Shown here piece after piece: positions 26,475 through 36,261 of a stretch of 64,000 nt of DNA. A model generated the notes under the pieces. That model was not told the origin of the DNA, searched no databases, and worked only from the letters and a program-made list of their open reading frames with translations. Position 1 is the first letter of the stretch; the number at the start of each line of letters is the position of its first letter. The position numbers were made by a program, and so were the translations under genes. This DNA is from Mucilaginibacter xinganensis (GTDB lineage: Bacteria > Bacteroidota > Bacteroidia > Sphingobacteriales > Sphingobacteriaceae). The stretch covers positions 3,224,001 through 3,288,000 of the forward strand of contig NZ_CP022743.1 of assembly GCF_002257585.1 (NCBI RefSeq). Direction: 5' to 3'.

Positions 26475-27602
26475 ATGAAATTATTTGACGTTTATCCTGT
26501 CAATCCGATTAATATAGTTAAAGGACAAGGCAGTTTAGTTTATGATGATAAAGGAACCGAATACCTTGATCTTTATGGCGGACATGCCGTTATCTCTATT
26601 GGGCACACTAATCCACATTATGTAAAACGACTTGAGGATCAGCTACATAAGATCGGATTTTACTCAAACTCCATAGAAATACCGATTCAGAAAGAACTGG
26701 CTGAAAAACTTGGGCACGTTTCGGGAAAAGAAGATTACCAGTTGTTTTTATGCAATTCAGGCGCGGAAGCAAACGAAAATGCATTAAAGCTGGCGTCGTT
26801 TTATAACGGCAAAAAGAAAGTAATTACTTTTAAGGGTGCCTTTCACGGGCGTACGTCTTTGGCCGTTGCGGTTACCGATAACCCAAAAATCATAGCGCCC
26901 GTTAATGAAACGGATAATGCCATCTTTCTGCCCTGGAAAGACGAAGCCGCATTGGCGCAGGCTTTTGCTGAACATGAGATCTCATCGGTTATCATTGAAG
27001 GAATTCAGGGTGTAGGCGGGATCCAGGTAGCGCCTGAAAGCTTTCTTCAAAAAATAAGATCGCTATGTGATACCCACAATGCTGTTTTTATTGCGGATAG
27101 TGTACAATGTGGTTATGGCCGAACCGGTAAGTTTTTTTCACATGATTTTGCCGGCGTTAACGCTGATATTTATACCATGGCAAAAGGCATGGGCAATGGC
27201 TTTCCAGTAGGAGGCATCATTATATCTCCAAAAATTCAACCCGCTTATGGCATGCTTGGAACCACCTTTGGTGGCAATCATTTAGCATGTGCAGCTGGGT
27301 TAGCAGTGCTGGAGGTGATGGAGCAGGATAACCTGGTGCAAAACGCAGCTACTGTTGGCGGCTATTTGATAAGTGAGCTTAAAAAATTCAAACAGGTTAG
27401 TGAAGTTAGGGGCCGCGGGTTGATGATAGGAATTGAGTTGCCTGCCGAATTTGCGCACGTACGTAAAGAACTTTTATTTAAGCACCATATATTTACCGGT
27501 GAAGCTAAACCAAACGTAGTAAGGTTACTACCTGCGCTTAACTTAACAAAAGCATATGCCGACAGATTTTTAGAAGCATTTACTACCGTATTAAATCAAT
27601 AA
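26475..27602 (+). CDS. argD: Acetylornithine/succinylornithine aminotransferase
   Basis: A 375-residue class-III PLP-dependent aminotransferase converting N-acylglutamate semialdehyde and glutamate to N-acylornithine. The glycine-rich cofactor contact NSGAEANENALKLA, the Asp in VFIADSVQCGYGRTG and the PLP lysine in YTMAKGMGNGFPVGG are all present. The length is slightly short of the typical 390-400 residues but nothing essential is missing. It is the fourth gene of the arginine operon, with the carbamoyltransferase 20 bases downstream. Confidence 0.93.
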   Translation: MKLFDVYPVNPINIVKGQGSLVYDDKGTEYLDLYGGHAVISIGHTNPHYVKRLEDQLHKIGFYSNSIEIPIQKELAEKLGHVSGKEDYQLFLCNSGAEANENALKLASFYNGKKKVITFKGAFHGRTSLAVAVTDNPKIIAPVNETDNAIFLPWKDEAALAQAFAEHEISSVIIEGIQGVGGIQVAPESFLQKIRSLCDTHNAVFIADSVQCGYGRTGKFFSHDFAGVNADIYTMAKGMGNGFPVGGIIISPKIQPAYGMLGTTFGGNHLACAAGLAVLEVMEQDNLVQNAATVGGYLISELKKFKQVSEVRGRGLMIGIELPAEFAHVRKELLFKHHIFTGEAKPNVVRLLPALNLTKAYADRFLEAFTTVLNQ

Positions 27603-27622
27603 CAGCACAATTTCTTCCCGCC

Positions 27623-28573
27623 ATGAAACTATTTTCTTCTGTAAACGACGTTGATGACGTTAATGCTCTTGTTAAAGAAGCATTAAAGCTTAAGCAGTTC
27701 CCTTATGCACATAAAAGCCTTGGCGAGAACAAAACTATGGCGCTTGTTTTTTTAAACCCCAGCCTGCGTACCCGTATGAGCACCCAAAAAGCGGCGCTTA
27801 ACCTGGGCATGAACGTAATGGTGCTGAATATGGATAAAGAGGGTTGGGCTTTGGAATTGCGCGATAATGTAATAATGAACGGGAATACTGTTGAACATAT
27901 CCGTGAAGCAGCGGCGGTTATGGGGCAATATGCTGATATCATTGGGGTGCGCTCGTTCCCGGGTTTAAAAAACCGTGAGGAAGATTATAGCGAGATGATT
28001 TTCAACAAGTTTGTTGAGTTTTGCGGCGTGCCTGTAGTTAGTCTTGAATCAGCTACCCGCCATCCGCTGCAGAGCCTGGCCGACCTGGTTACTATTGAAG
28101 AATTAAAAACCCGCAGCAAACCAAGGGTGGTATTAACCTGGGCTCCGCATATAAAACCGCTGCCTCAGGCTGTACCGAATTCATTTGCCGAATGGATGTG
28201 CAAGGCTGATGTTGATTTTACTATAGCCCATCCGGCCGGATACGAACTTTGTGGCGATTTTACAAACGGTGCTAAAATAACTCATAACCAGGATGAGGCT
28301 TTGGCTGATGCAGACTTCATTTATGTAAAAAACTGGTCGGCTTATGAACCTTACGGCAAAATTTTACCGGGCAACCAGGATTGGATGCTTACCAACGAAA
28401 AACTGAAGATTACTAATAACGCAAAAGTTATGCACTGCCTGCCGGTGAGGCGTAATTTAGAGCTATCTGATGAAATCTTAGACGGAGCAAGCTCTGTAGT
28501 GGTGCATGAGGCGGCTAACCGGGTTTGGGCGGCGCAAGCAGTGCTGAAACGAATGCTGGAAGGACTGAGTTAA
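27623..28573 (+). CDS. argF': N-succinylornithine carbamoyltransferase (argF' type)
   Basis: A 316-residue transcarbamylase. The carbamoyl-phosphate motif is FLNPSLRTRMSTQKAA (family STRTR variant), the QPxxD-like block is RHPLQSLADL, and the C-terminal HCLPVRRN carries the catalytic Cys. It is of the Bacteroidota type that acts on N-acylated ornithine rather than ornithine. Residue 90 is Val (codon 27890-27892, in GNTVEH). In the literature, Glu at the equivalent site gives N-acetylornithine specificity, whereas Pro and small or apolar residues give N-succinylornithine specificity, so succinyl is predicted. The product, N-succinylcitrulline, must then be deacylated by an enzyme not encoded in this window. 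Confidence 0.88.
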   Translation: MKLFSSVNDVDDVNALVKEALKLKQFPYAHKSLGENKTMALVFLNPSLRTRMSTQKAALNLGMNVMVLNMDKEGWALELRDNVIMNGNTVEHIREAAAVMGQYADIIGVRSFPGLKNREEDYSEMIFNKFVEFCGVPVVSLESATRHPLQSLADLVTIEELKTRSKPRVVLTWAPHIKPLPQAVPNSFAEWMCKADVDFTIAHPAGYELCGDFTNGAKITHNQDEALADADFIYVKNWSAYEPYGKILPGNQDWMLTNEKLKITNNAKVMHCLPVRRNLELSDEILDGASSVVVHEAANRVWAAQAVLKRMLEGLS

Positions 28574-28641
28574 CAAGGCTGAAAGCAAGAGTTAACTGTT
28601 CGGTAATCTAAACCTTTACACCTATTTTTAAAACTACAAGC

Positions 28642-29259
28642 GTGTATATACCATCTTTCAACAAATTTTCCAATAATCAGGAAGCCATAATTTTTATGCA
28701 GCGGTACAGTTTCGCTGCAATTATTACGGTTAAGGATGGGATTCCTTCCGCGACACATTTGCCATTCCTTGTAACAGAAATTGACGGCCAATTAATTTTA
28801 TTTTCTCATTTTGCAAAGGCAAATCCACAATCTGCAGACATCATAAATAACCGGGCCCTGGTGATATTTACAGAGCCACATGCCTACATTTCCACTGCGA
28901 ACTATGAAAAAGATCTGAATGTACCTACATGGAACTACTTAGCGGTTCATGCGTACGGTAATTGTTTTTTATTAGAGGGTGAGGCAGAAAAAGCGGAGCT
29001 GTTAAAAAACACCATCAGCAATTACGAGGTTGGCTATTTAAAACAATATGAGAGCCTGCCTGATGATTACAAGCTAAAAATGATGAAAGGCATTGTGGGC
29101 TTTCAAATTATTGTGGACGATTTGCAGGCTAAAAAGAAACTCAGCCAAAACAGAACGGAAAAGGAACGGGAAAATATTATAGAACAACTGGAAGATTCAA
29201 GCAATACCAGCGAAAAGGAAATAGCGGAGTATATGAAATCGCTTGACAAAAAACACTAA
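28642..29259 (+). CDS. PaiB-like FMN-binding negative transcriptional regulator
   Basis: A 205-residue protein of the PaiB family, named after the Bacillus protease repressor; the fold is an FMN-binding split barrel. It opens with the family start MYIPSFN at a GTG codon, and continues with FAAIITVKDGIPSATHLPFLV and YLAVHAYGNCFLLEGE. No HTH is present, as usual for PaiB. Both starts nearby were considered; GTG is preferred because it restores the conserved first strand. It lies between argF' and the antiporter gene, and a link to arginine or polyamine metabolism is possible but only inferred. Confidence 0.83.
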   Translation: MYIPSFNKFSNNQEAIIFMQRYSFAAIITVKDGIPSATHLPFLVTEIDGQLILFSHFAKANPQSADIINNRALVIFTEPHAYISTANYEKDLNVPTWNYLAVHAYGNCFLLEGEAEKAELLKNTISNYEVGYLKQYESLPDDYKLKMMKGIVGFQIIVDDLQAKKKLSQNRTEKERENIIEQLEDSSNTSEKEIAEYMKSLDKKH

Positions 29260-29268
29260 AGCATATTT

Positions 29269-30525
29269 TTAATTCGTCCCTTTTTCCTTCAACGATGAAT
29301 CAATGAGTTTGTTCAACGTCAACCCTTGCACTACAATTGAAAATATAACAATAAAATAACTACCGCATAAAATAACATGCCTATACGGACTAAACGGCAA
29401 TGATAACGCAAGCGCAATGGAAATCCCTCCTCTTACCCCGGCCCAGGTTAAGATATTGATACTTTTGTAGTTAACATCCAAACTGCGGCGAAGAAATGTG
29501 AGCGGTAATATAATACTGAGCCATCGGGCTATCAATATCAGCACAATAGCTATTCCGCCGGTTAGCCAGTAATTGGTGATATACGGGAGATTCACCATTT
29601 GAAGACCTATCATAACAAATAAAATGGTGTTCAGCATCTCGTCGATAAGTTGCCAGAATTTTTCCAGTGCTTCGTGCGACCGTTCCTTTTCATCGCTATT
29701 AATTGTGCGGTTCCCCATAAACAATCCTGCCGAAACCACCGACAAGGGAATAGATAAGTTCAGGTATGACGCGATAACTGAAGCACTCATAACCACCGAT
29801 AATGAAACCAATACGATTGTTTGAAAATCATTGATAGATTTCATTAACCTGAACGCGATAAAACCTAATATCACCCCAAGCACAACACCACCAAGAACTT
29901 CTCTTAAAAACAACAGCGCTGTTTGCGTAAAACTCACGTTATCAACTCCTGAGTTTATAGCCTCAAGGATAGTTATAAAAAGGACAAGGCCTACCCCATC
30001 ATTAAATAATGATTCGCCCGAAATAATGGTTGCAATATTTGAAGGCAATTTTGAATTTTTAATTATAGCCCCCACTGCAACCGGGTCTGTAGGCGAGATC
30101 AGCGCACCAAATAAGAGACAATAAACAAAAGACATGTGAATATTAAACAGCATTGTACCATAATAAAACAGTACGCCAAAGGCAGCGGTGGATAGGATTA
30201 CACTAAGTGTGCTTAAAACAAATACTGGTCGCAGTTCACGCTTAAGCCGCTTGGTATTTGAGTTAAATGAACCCGCAAAAAGCAGGAACCCCAGCATTAT
30301 ATTTAAAACAGTACCTGAAAAATTTATATTCTTAGCTAATAATGTAAGATAGCGTGCTACCGACGGGTCTAGTTTATCAATAACAATAGTGATAACAGAT
30401 ACAATAATGGCTATTGTGATAATACCAATGGTTCCCGGCAATTTAATAAAGCGGGCGTTAATATATGAATAAAAAGCGCTGACGATTATCAGCAGGGCAA
30501 TAATTAAAAACAGTCCCATTAGCAA
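29269..30525 (-). CDS. Na+/H+ antiporter, CPA1 family
   Basis: A 418-residue inner-membrane antiporter with about 12-13 predicted helices. The conserved ion-binding region is seen as GALISPTDPVAVGAI (helix 5-like) and SGESLFNDGVGLVLF, and the late helix WAGVRGGISIALALSLP is characteristic of CPA1/NhaP antiporters. It should exchange Na+ or K+ for H+ and contribute to pH and salt homeostasis. There is no C-terminal regulatory domain. It stands on the minus strand, convergent with the PaiB gene and downstream of NDH-2 by about 55 bases. Confidence 0.88.
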   Translation of the reverse strand: MLMGLFLIIALLIIVSAFYSYINARFIKLPGTIGIITIAIIVSVITIVIDKLDPSVARYLTLLAKNINFSGTVLNIMLGFLLFAGSFNSNTKRLKRELRPVFVLSTLSVILSTAAFGVLFYYGTMLFNIHMSFVYCLLFGALISPTDPVAVGAIIKNSKLPSNIATIISGESLFNDGVGLVLFITILEAINSGVDNVSFTQTALLFLREVLGGVVLGVILGFIAFRLMKSINDFQTIVLVSLSVVMSASVIASYLNLSIPLSVVSAGLFMGNRTINSDEKERSHEALEKFWQLIDEMLNTILFVMIGLQMVNLPYITNYWLTGGIAIVLILIARWLSIILPLTFLRRSLDVNYKSINILTWAGVRGGISIALALSLPFSPYRHVILCGSYFIVIFSIVVQGLTLNKLIDSSLKEKGTN

Positions 30526-30580
30526 TAAATTACCTTAATAATGCAATTAACAGAACAATGTTTGTTATCTGCTTCAGTTT

Positions 30581-31897
30581 CTATTCTGATGAGTCATACA
30601 GCTTTCGGGTTACCGGATTAAAACCCCTAACTATCAACCTGTTATCGCTATTTTTAGTAAAATAGTTTAAAAACCAGCTGATAAATATTATCCCCTTGTT
30701 TGCAAAGCCAGCTAGCGACAAGAGATGTACAAATCCCCACAGGAGCCACGCAAAAAAACCACGAAAATGCAGCTTGCCCAAATCAGCAACGGCCTGGTTG
30801 CGGCCGATGGTAGCAAGTGACCCTTTATCTTTATACTTAAACGGCGTGGTGGGCTGATTGTTAATTAAACTAACCAGGTTTTTAGCCAGGCACTGCCCCT
30901 GCTGTATTGCAGTTGGCGCTACGCCTGGATAACCGTTAGGTGTTTCAGGCGTTATGATTGCGGAAACATCGCCAATAGCGAAAATATTTTGAAAACCTTT
31001 AACCCTGTTGATCTCGTCAGTCTGTATCCTGGCACCCCGCGTAATAACATCGGCAGGAATACCATCCGGAACTTCACCCTTTACTCCTGCGGCCCACAAA
31101 ACATTACGGGTCTTTATAGTTTTTCCGTTATCAATTGTTAAATAAAAGCCGTCATAACTTTGCACATGGGCGCTGTTAAATATAGTTACGTCGGCATTGG
31201 TTAAAAACTGCTTTGCAGTTTCAGATGCCTGCGGAGACATGGCAGCAAGCAACCGGTCTTTACCTTCTACAAGATAAACCCGCATGTCATATTTGCTGAG
31301 ACCATGGTAATCCTTGCCCAAAATCAGATGCCGCATCTCTGCCAGGGCACCCGAAAGCTCAACACCGGTAGGCCCGCCCCCGACTACCACAAACGTCATC
31401 AGCGCGAATTTTTCGCGCATATCAGTAGTAACCAACGCAGTTTCCAGGTTTTGAAGAATAAGACTGCGGATATTTAACGCTTCCGGGATGTTTTTCATCG
31501 GCATTGCAAAATGCGCTATCTGCTCATTACCAAAAAAATTCGTGTTAGATCCGGTGGCAAGTACCAGGTAATCGTAATGGATCTCGCCAATATCTGTTGT
31601 TACAGAATTAGTTTCCGGGTTTACTTTCTTTACTTCGGCCAGGTTAAAGCTGAAATTATCCTGTTTGGTAAAAATCCTGCGGATAGGAAAACCAATGGAG
31701 TCGGCCTCAATAGCCCCTATGGCTACCTGGTACAGTAGAGGCTGAAAAGTATGATAATTATGTTTATCAAGCAATAATACTTCAACAGGGGCGCTTTTTA
31801 GCTTCTGCGCTAAGGCTAATCCTCCAAATCCTCCCCCAACAATCACTACTCTTGGTTTTGACCCCTTATTTTTATTTTCAGCTGTAACAGTAAACAT
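30581..31897 (-). CDS. ndh: Type II NADH dehydrogenase (NDH-2)
   Basis: A 438-residue non-pumping NADH:quinone oxidoreductase of the respiratory chain. The FAD fold starts at VVIVGGGFGGLALAQKL, the NADH fold at FVVVGGGPTGVELSGALAEM, and the terminal block NIFAIGDVSAI is typical. The C terminus carries two hydrophobic stretches (AWLLWGFVHLLSLAGFANK and FISWFLNYF) that would anchor it to the inner face of the membrane, as in other NDH-2 enzymes. The gene is divergent from argB, with about 270 bases between them. Confidence 0.92.
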   Translation of the reverse strand: MFTVTAENKNKGSKPRVVIVGGGFGGLALAQKLKSAPVEVLLLDKHNYHTFQPLLYQVAIGAIEADSIGFPIRRIFTKQDNFSFNLAEVKKVNPETNSVTTDIGEIHYDYLVLATGSNTNFFGNEQIAHFAMPMKNIPEALNIRSLILQNLETALVTTDMREKFALMTFVVVGGGPTGVELSGALAEMRHLILGKDYHGLSKYDMRVYLVEGKDRLLAAMSPQASETAKQFLTNADVTIFNSAHVQSYDGFYLTIDNGKTIKTRNVLWAAGVKGEVPDGIPADVITRGARIQTDEINRVKGFQNIFAIGDVSAIITPETPNGYPGVAPTAIQQGQCLAKNLVSLINNQPTTPFKYKDKGSLATIGRNQAVADLGKLHFRGFFAWLLWGFVHLLSLAGFANKGIIFISWFLNYFTKNSDNRLIVRGFNPVTRKLYDSSE

Positions 31898-32169
31898 ATA
31901 TTCTTATAAATCTCAATTATACACAATCTTTCATTAATGTGGTGTAAACTTATCGCTTAACGCAAATTATATACATTTAACCGACAATCACGTTTATTCA
32001 TTACATGACTATTGAACGTAAAGGCGCCGATGTGTAATTATTGTTTAGTAATAAAACCAGGGCTTTCAAGCCATTTATATAGACATTTTGCCATTTTTTT
32101 GCTATTTTTAACCGCAAATAGATAATAACTGAGATTTTCAACTTCCATTTTAACAATAAGGGGTAATAT

Positions 32170-33015
32170 ATGGGCAGAATTGATAAAGTTTCAAGTCAGG
32201 ATCAACCAGTTGATACTAATAAGAGTCTTTATATTGTAAAAATTGGTGGAAACGTTATCGATAATTCAGAAAACCTCCATAATTTTTTAAAGGATTTCAC
32301 CGCACTTGATGGCTTTAAAATATTAGTACACGGCGGGGGAAAAGTGGCCACCCAGCTTTCCGAAACTTTAGGGATTGAGCCTAAGCTGGTTGACGGACGG
32401 AGAATAACAGATATTGAAACGTTGAGAGTGGTAACTATGGTGTATGGCGGGCTTATCAACAAAAACATTGTAGCCCAGTTACAACGGTTTGGAACCAATG
32501 CAATTGGCCTTACCGGCGCCGATGGAGATTTTATCCGTGCGAAGAAACGCCCTGTTAAAACAATTGACTACGGTTTTGTGGGCGATCTTGACGAGGATTC
32601 CATCAATCCGCAAAATTTAAAAAACTTGATCGGTGCAGGATTTACCCCTGTTTTTTGTGCATTAACGCATGATGGTGAGGGCCAGCTCTTAAATACAAAT
32701 GCCGATACCATTGCATCGGCCTTAGCCGTTACACTGTCAGACTTATACAAAACAACCCTTATTTATTGTTTCGAAAAAAAGGGTGTGTTAAAAGATATTA
32801 ATGATGAGGAATCGCTGATACAGGATATTGACCCTCAGCGATATGAAGAACTTAAAGCACAGCAAATAATTCATAGCGGGATGCTGCCTAAACTGGATAA
32901 CGCCTTTACTGCGATAGCCTGCGGGGTTACGTCGGTAATTATAGGCAACTCAAATGACTTGGGGAAATTGAAGGATAATAAACCATTTGGAACACTTTTA
33001 AGCAACAACAAATGA
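32170..33015 (+). CDS. argB: N-acylglutamate kinase
   Basis: A 281-residue amino-acid kinase that phosphorylates N-acetyl- (or N-succinyl-) glutamate, second step of the pathway. The nucleotide/substrate motifs are KIGGNVID at the start, VHGGGKVATQLSE in the loop, and the late GMLPKLDNAFTAI segment. It lacks the N-terminal mobile helix that makes some homologues arginine-sensitive, although feedback control cannot be ruled out. It is separated from the main arginine operon by four genes and overlaps proC by four bases (ATGA), so it forms its own small operon. Confidence 0.92.
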   Translation: MGRIDKVSSQDQPVDTNKSLYIVKIGGNVIDNSENLHNFLKDFTALDGFKILVHGGGKVATQLSETLGIEPKLVDGRRITDIETLRVVTMVYGGLINKNIVAQLQRFGTNAIGLTGADGDFIRAKKRPVKTIDYGFVGDLDEDSINPQNLKNLIGAGFTPVFCALTHDGEGQLLNTNADTIASALAVTLSDLYKTTLIYCFEKKGVLKDINDEESLIQDIDPQRYEELKAQQIIHSGMLPKLDNAFTAIACGVTSVIIGNSNDLGKLKDNKPFGTLLSNNK

Positions 33016-33830
33016 ACGCACAACAACATATCGCCATTTTAGGAAGCGGCAACATAGGCATTTCGTTAGCTAAAGGATTGGTAAAGGCCGGAATCTGCAA
33101 ACCGCAGCAAATTTCATTAACACGCAGGAATGTTAGTGCATTATCTTCTTATGCGGAAGAAGGATATCATACCACCGATAACAACCTTAAAACTGTAAGA
33201 AAAGCTGACTTTGTGGTTTTAGCCGTATTGCCGCACCAATTGAACAAGTTACTGGATGAAATAAAGCCGTCTATAAAATCAGAAAAACAATTACTGATCT
33301 CTGTGGTATCGGGCGTTAGTTGTGGAGACATCCGTACCCAGCTTGATCTTAATGTACAGGTAGTTCGTGCTATGCCAAACACGGCAATAGCTATTGGGCA
33401 GTCAATGACCTGTATTGCAACCGATAATGGTACTCCCAAAAACATCAATTTTGTACGGTCACTTTTTGACACCGTTGGTGTGACAATACAGATAAACGAG
33501 GAATTAATGACATCCGCTACTGCATTATGTGCCTGCGGGATCGCTTTCTTTTTAAGGTCTATCCGGGCAGCTTCACAGGGCGGCACTGAAATTGGCTTTC
33601 ATGCGCACGACGCACTGAAAATGGCCGCGCAGACAGCTAAAGGTGCTGCCGATTTATTATTACAGCTCGCTTCACACCCCGAACAGGAAATTGATAAGGT
33701 TACTTCACCGAGCGGATGTACTATTGCAGGCCTTAACGAAATGGAGCATAATGGTTTCAGCTCAGCTATGATAAAGGGCATAAAACTGTCTGCCGCGAAG
33801 GCCGGCGACCTTTACCATAAGCCGGAATAG
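33012..33830 (+). CDS. proC: Pyrroline-5-carboxylate reductase
   Basis: A 272-residue NADPH-dependent enzyme for the last step of proline synthesis. The Rossmann loop ILGSGNIGISLAKGL is at the N terminus, and the conserved C-terminal block TSPSGCTIAGLNEMEHNGF is complete. The internal VRAMPNTAIAIG motif is also standard. The start overlaps the argB stop by four bases, implying coupled translation and a shared demand for the glutamate semialdehyde family. It may use the cyclised semialdehyde made from glutamate or from ornithine catabolism. Confidence 0.92.
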   Translation: MNAQQHIAILGSGNIGISLAKGLVKAGICKPQQISLTRRNVSALSSYAEEGYHTTDNNLKTVRKADFVVLAVLPHQLNKLLDEIKPSIKSEKQLLISVVSGVSCGDIRTQLDLNVQVVRAMPNTAIAIGQSMTCIATDNGTPKNINFVRSLFDTVGVTIQINEELMTSATALCACGIAFFLRSIRAASQGGTEIGFHAHDALKMAAQTAKGAADLLLQLASHPEQEIDKVTSPSGCTIAGLNEMEHNGFSSAMIKGIKLSAAKAGDLYHKPE

Positions 33831-33989
33831 GCAGTTTCCATTTTGATAAGAGCTTATCAATTTAATAGTGTACCCATTAAATAATTAATTTAAATATAAA
33901 CCACAATAACCTGTTAATCAATAAATAACAGAAATTTATTTAAACAGGCATAATAATAGCACCTTACGCCCAAGCGTATATTTTACAAA

Positions 33990-35366
33990 ATGTTAACAGT
34001 AGAGAAAATTGGCGGTACCTCCATGACCGCTTTAAAAGATGTAATAAAAAACATCATCCTTTTTAACCGCAGCGGCCAGGATTTATACAACCGTATTTTT
34101 GTTGTTTCGGCATTTTCAGGCGTGACTAACCTGCTGCTCGAAAATAAAAAAACAGGTGAACCAGGCGTTTATCATAACCTGGCAAATTTCAGGGACTTTC
34201 ATAAACCTTTAAATGAATTAATAACCAAACTAAAGCAGATCAACGAAAGCTACGGGGAACTTGGTTTAAATATTGAAGAAGCCGACCAGTTTATTGAGAA
34301 GCGGGTAAAGGAAGCACAGACCTACCTGGAGAACCTTGCGAACATCCTTACATCAGGTTATGTGAGCAATGAAGGAATCTTACAGGCAGCGCGCGAAATA
34401 CTGGCTTCTATAGGTGAAAGCCATTCGGCATTTAATTTTGCCAACATCCTGCAAAACATGGGTATTAATTCAACGCTGGTTGACCTGAGCGGGTTTCATG
34501 ACCATCACTCTTACACCATTGACCAACGCATTAAGAGGGAGTTGCAACATATTGATTTTAAGAACACTATATGTATTGTAACAGGTTATGCCAAAGGCAC
34601 CGAAGGCATCATGCGCGAGTTTGACCGCGGCTACTCTGAAGTTACTTTCAGTAAAATTGCAGTAGCTGTTGCGCCGGAAGAGGCGATCATCCACAAAGAG
34701 TATCACTTGTGTACAGCGGACCCGGTCTTGGTTGGTATTGAAAATTGTTCGCCGGTGGGTAATACCAATTATGATGTGGCCGATCAGCTGGCAGATGTGG
34801 GCATGGAAGCTATTCACCCAAAGGCATCCAAGCCACTGGAAATCAACAACATAAACTTGCGGATAAAAAACACCTTCGATCCTGAACATCCAGGTACCCT
34901 GATTACTAAGGACTACATCTGCGAGCATAAACGCGTTGAAGTTATTACCGGTACCGAAAAGGTAATGATCATCGATATTTACGACCCCTCAATGGTTGGA
35001 ACACCCGGCAGCGATTTGGAAATTATGCAGATGTTCTTTAAATATAATGTGAGTTATAGCTTCAAGGCAACTAATGCCAACAGCATCTCTATAGTTATCT
35101 GGGAAAAGGACTTCAACAAAAAACTTATTCACGAACTGGAAGATAACTTTGAAAAAGTAACTTCAGAAAAGGCTGCTATGGTATGTTTAATTGGTTCAAA
35201 TATGGACAGGCCAGGCCTGTTGGCAAAATCAGCAACCGCACTGGCCGAAAATAATATAAACATTAAGAGTGCCGGTTTTGCCTTACGCAAAGTAAATATC
35301 CAGTTTTTAATAGCGAGAGAAGATTTTGATACGGCCATTATTGCACTCAATAAGGCTATGGGGTAG
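33990..35366 (+). CDS. Aspartate kinase with C-terminal ACT domains
   Basis: A 458-residue monofunctional aspartokinase. The N-terminal kinase motif is VEKIGGTSMTAL, the variant I associate with the ectoine-type aspartokinase branch rather than LysC; the later block CTADPVLVG and AIHPKASKPLEINNI is conserved. ACT-type regulatory segments follow (VMIIDIYDPSMVGTPGSDLEIM and AAMVCLIGSNMDRPGL). No homoserine dehydrogenase is fused. It lies 159 bases after proC and is followed by a strong terminator, so it can be an independent unit. Ectoine genes are not in this window; the branch assignment is from memory. Confidence 0.85.
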   Translation: MLTVEKIGGTSMTALKDVIKNIILFNRSGQDLYNRIFVVSAFSGVTNLLLENKKTGEPGVYHNLANFRDFHKPLNELITKLKQINESYGELGLNIEEADQFIEKRVKEAQTYLENLANILTSGYVSNEGILQAAREILASIGESHSAFNFANILQNMGINSTLVDLSGFHDHHSYTIDQRIKRELQHIDFKNTICIVTGYAKGTEGIMREFDRGYSEVTFSKIAVAVAPEEAIIHKEYHLCTADPVLVGIENCSPVGNTNYDVADQLADVGMEAIHPKASKPLEINNINLRIKNTFDPEHPGTLITKDYICEHKRVEVITGTEKVMIIDIYDPSMVGTPGSDLEIMQMFFKYNVSYSFKATNANSISIVIWEKDFNKKLIHELEDNFEKVTSEKAAMVCLIGSNMDRPGLLAKSATALAENNINIKSAGFALRKVNIQFLIAREDFDTAIIALNKAMG

Positions 35367-35390
35367 AAATTAATACTTCCCATTCCAATC

Positions 35391-35445
35391 AGAGCGAACA
35401 TTTTTAAAGTTATAATAACGACTTTAAAAAATGTTCGCTCTTTTT
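35391..35445 (+). terminator. Strong, probably bidirectional terminator
   Basis: A near-perfect 19-20 bp stem (AGAGCGAACATTTTTAAAGT paired with its complement at 35421-35441) is followed by a T run. It sits between the aspartate kinase and the convergent gpmA gene and could stop transcription from both. Confidence 0.85.
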
Positions 35446-35463
35446 ATGGTAAAAAATTCAAAC

Positions 35464-36153
35464 TTACACCAAATAATAATGCTTTATCCGATTTAGCCCT
35501 TCATCAAGCTCATAAATCAATGGCACGCCTGTTGGCAGGTCTAATTTTGTAACTTCTTCATCTGTAAGATGGTCAATGTATTGGATCAGCGCGCGCAGGC
35601 TGTTTCCATGCGCGCACACAATTACCTTTTGATTTTTGCGCATGGCAGGTACAATAAATTCATTCCAAAATGGCAGCACCCTATCCATCGTTTCACTCAG
35701 GTTTTCAGTAAGCGGCAATTCGCGTTCCGTAAGGTCTTTATACCGCAGATCCTTGCCGGGATAGCGGTCATCGTTTTTTGTTATGGCCGGCGGCAGCTCA
35801 TGCGGATCACGGCGCCACTTCTGCACCAGTTCAGGGCCATATTTAGCTATCGTTTCATCTTTATTCAGCCCCTGTAATGCCCCGTAAAAACGCTCATTTA
35901 AACGCCATGACTTTTGTACCGGGATCCATAAATGATCCAGCTCCTCCAAAACAATATGCAATGTTTTTATTGCCCTTTTTAAGACAGACGTAAAGCCGAT
36001 ATCAAAGTTATATCCCTGTTCTTTTAAAAGCTCCCCTGCCCTTTTTGCCTGTTTAAAACCTTCTTCAGACAAATCTACATCGGTCCACCCGGTAAAACGG
36101 TTTTCTTTATTCCAAAGGCTTTCGCCATGACGCAACAATACCAGTTTTTGCAT
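35464..36153 (-). CDS. gpmA: 2,3-bisphosphoglycerate-dependent phosphoglycerate mutase
   Basis: A 229-residue glycolytic enzyme of the histidine phosphatase superfamily interconverting 3- and 2-phosphoglycerate. The phosphohistidine motif [18 protein letters not shown] is at the N terminus, the acid in [14 protein letters not shown] follows, and the second catalytic His lies in [11 protein letters not shown]. It is about 20 residues shorter than the E. coli enzyme, the deficit lying in the C-terminal tail. It stands as a single gene, convergent with aspartate kinase across the terminator. Confidence 0.92.
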   Translation of the reverse strand: MQKLVLLRHGESLWNKENRFTGWTDVDLSEEGFKQAKRAGELLKEQGYNFDIGFTSVLKRAIKTLHIVLEELDHLWIPVQKSWRLNERFYGALQGLNKDETIAKYGPELVQKWRRDPHELPPAITKNDDRYPGKDLRYKDLTERELPLTENLSETMDRVLPFWNEFIVPAMRKNQKVIVCAHGNSLRALIQYIDHLTDEEVTKLDLPTGVPLIYELDEGLNRIKHYYLV

Positions 36154-36261
36154 AGTTATAAGGTTAACCGTAAAGTTACGGTTCAGTTTGCATAAAAAAT
36201 TGGTATTTGTACCCGGAAAAGTTAAATTGCAATCAAAACCAATTATAAAAACCTTTAAACT

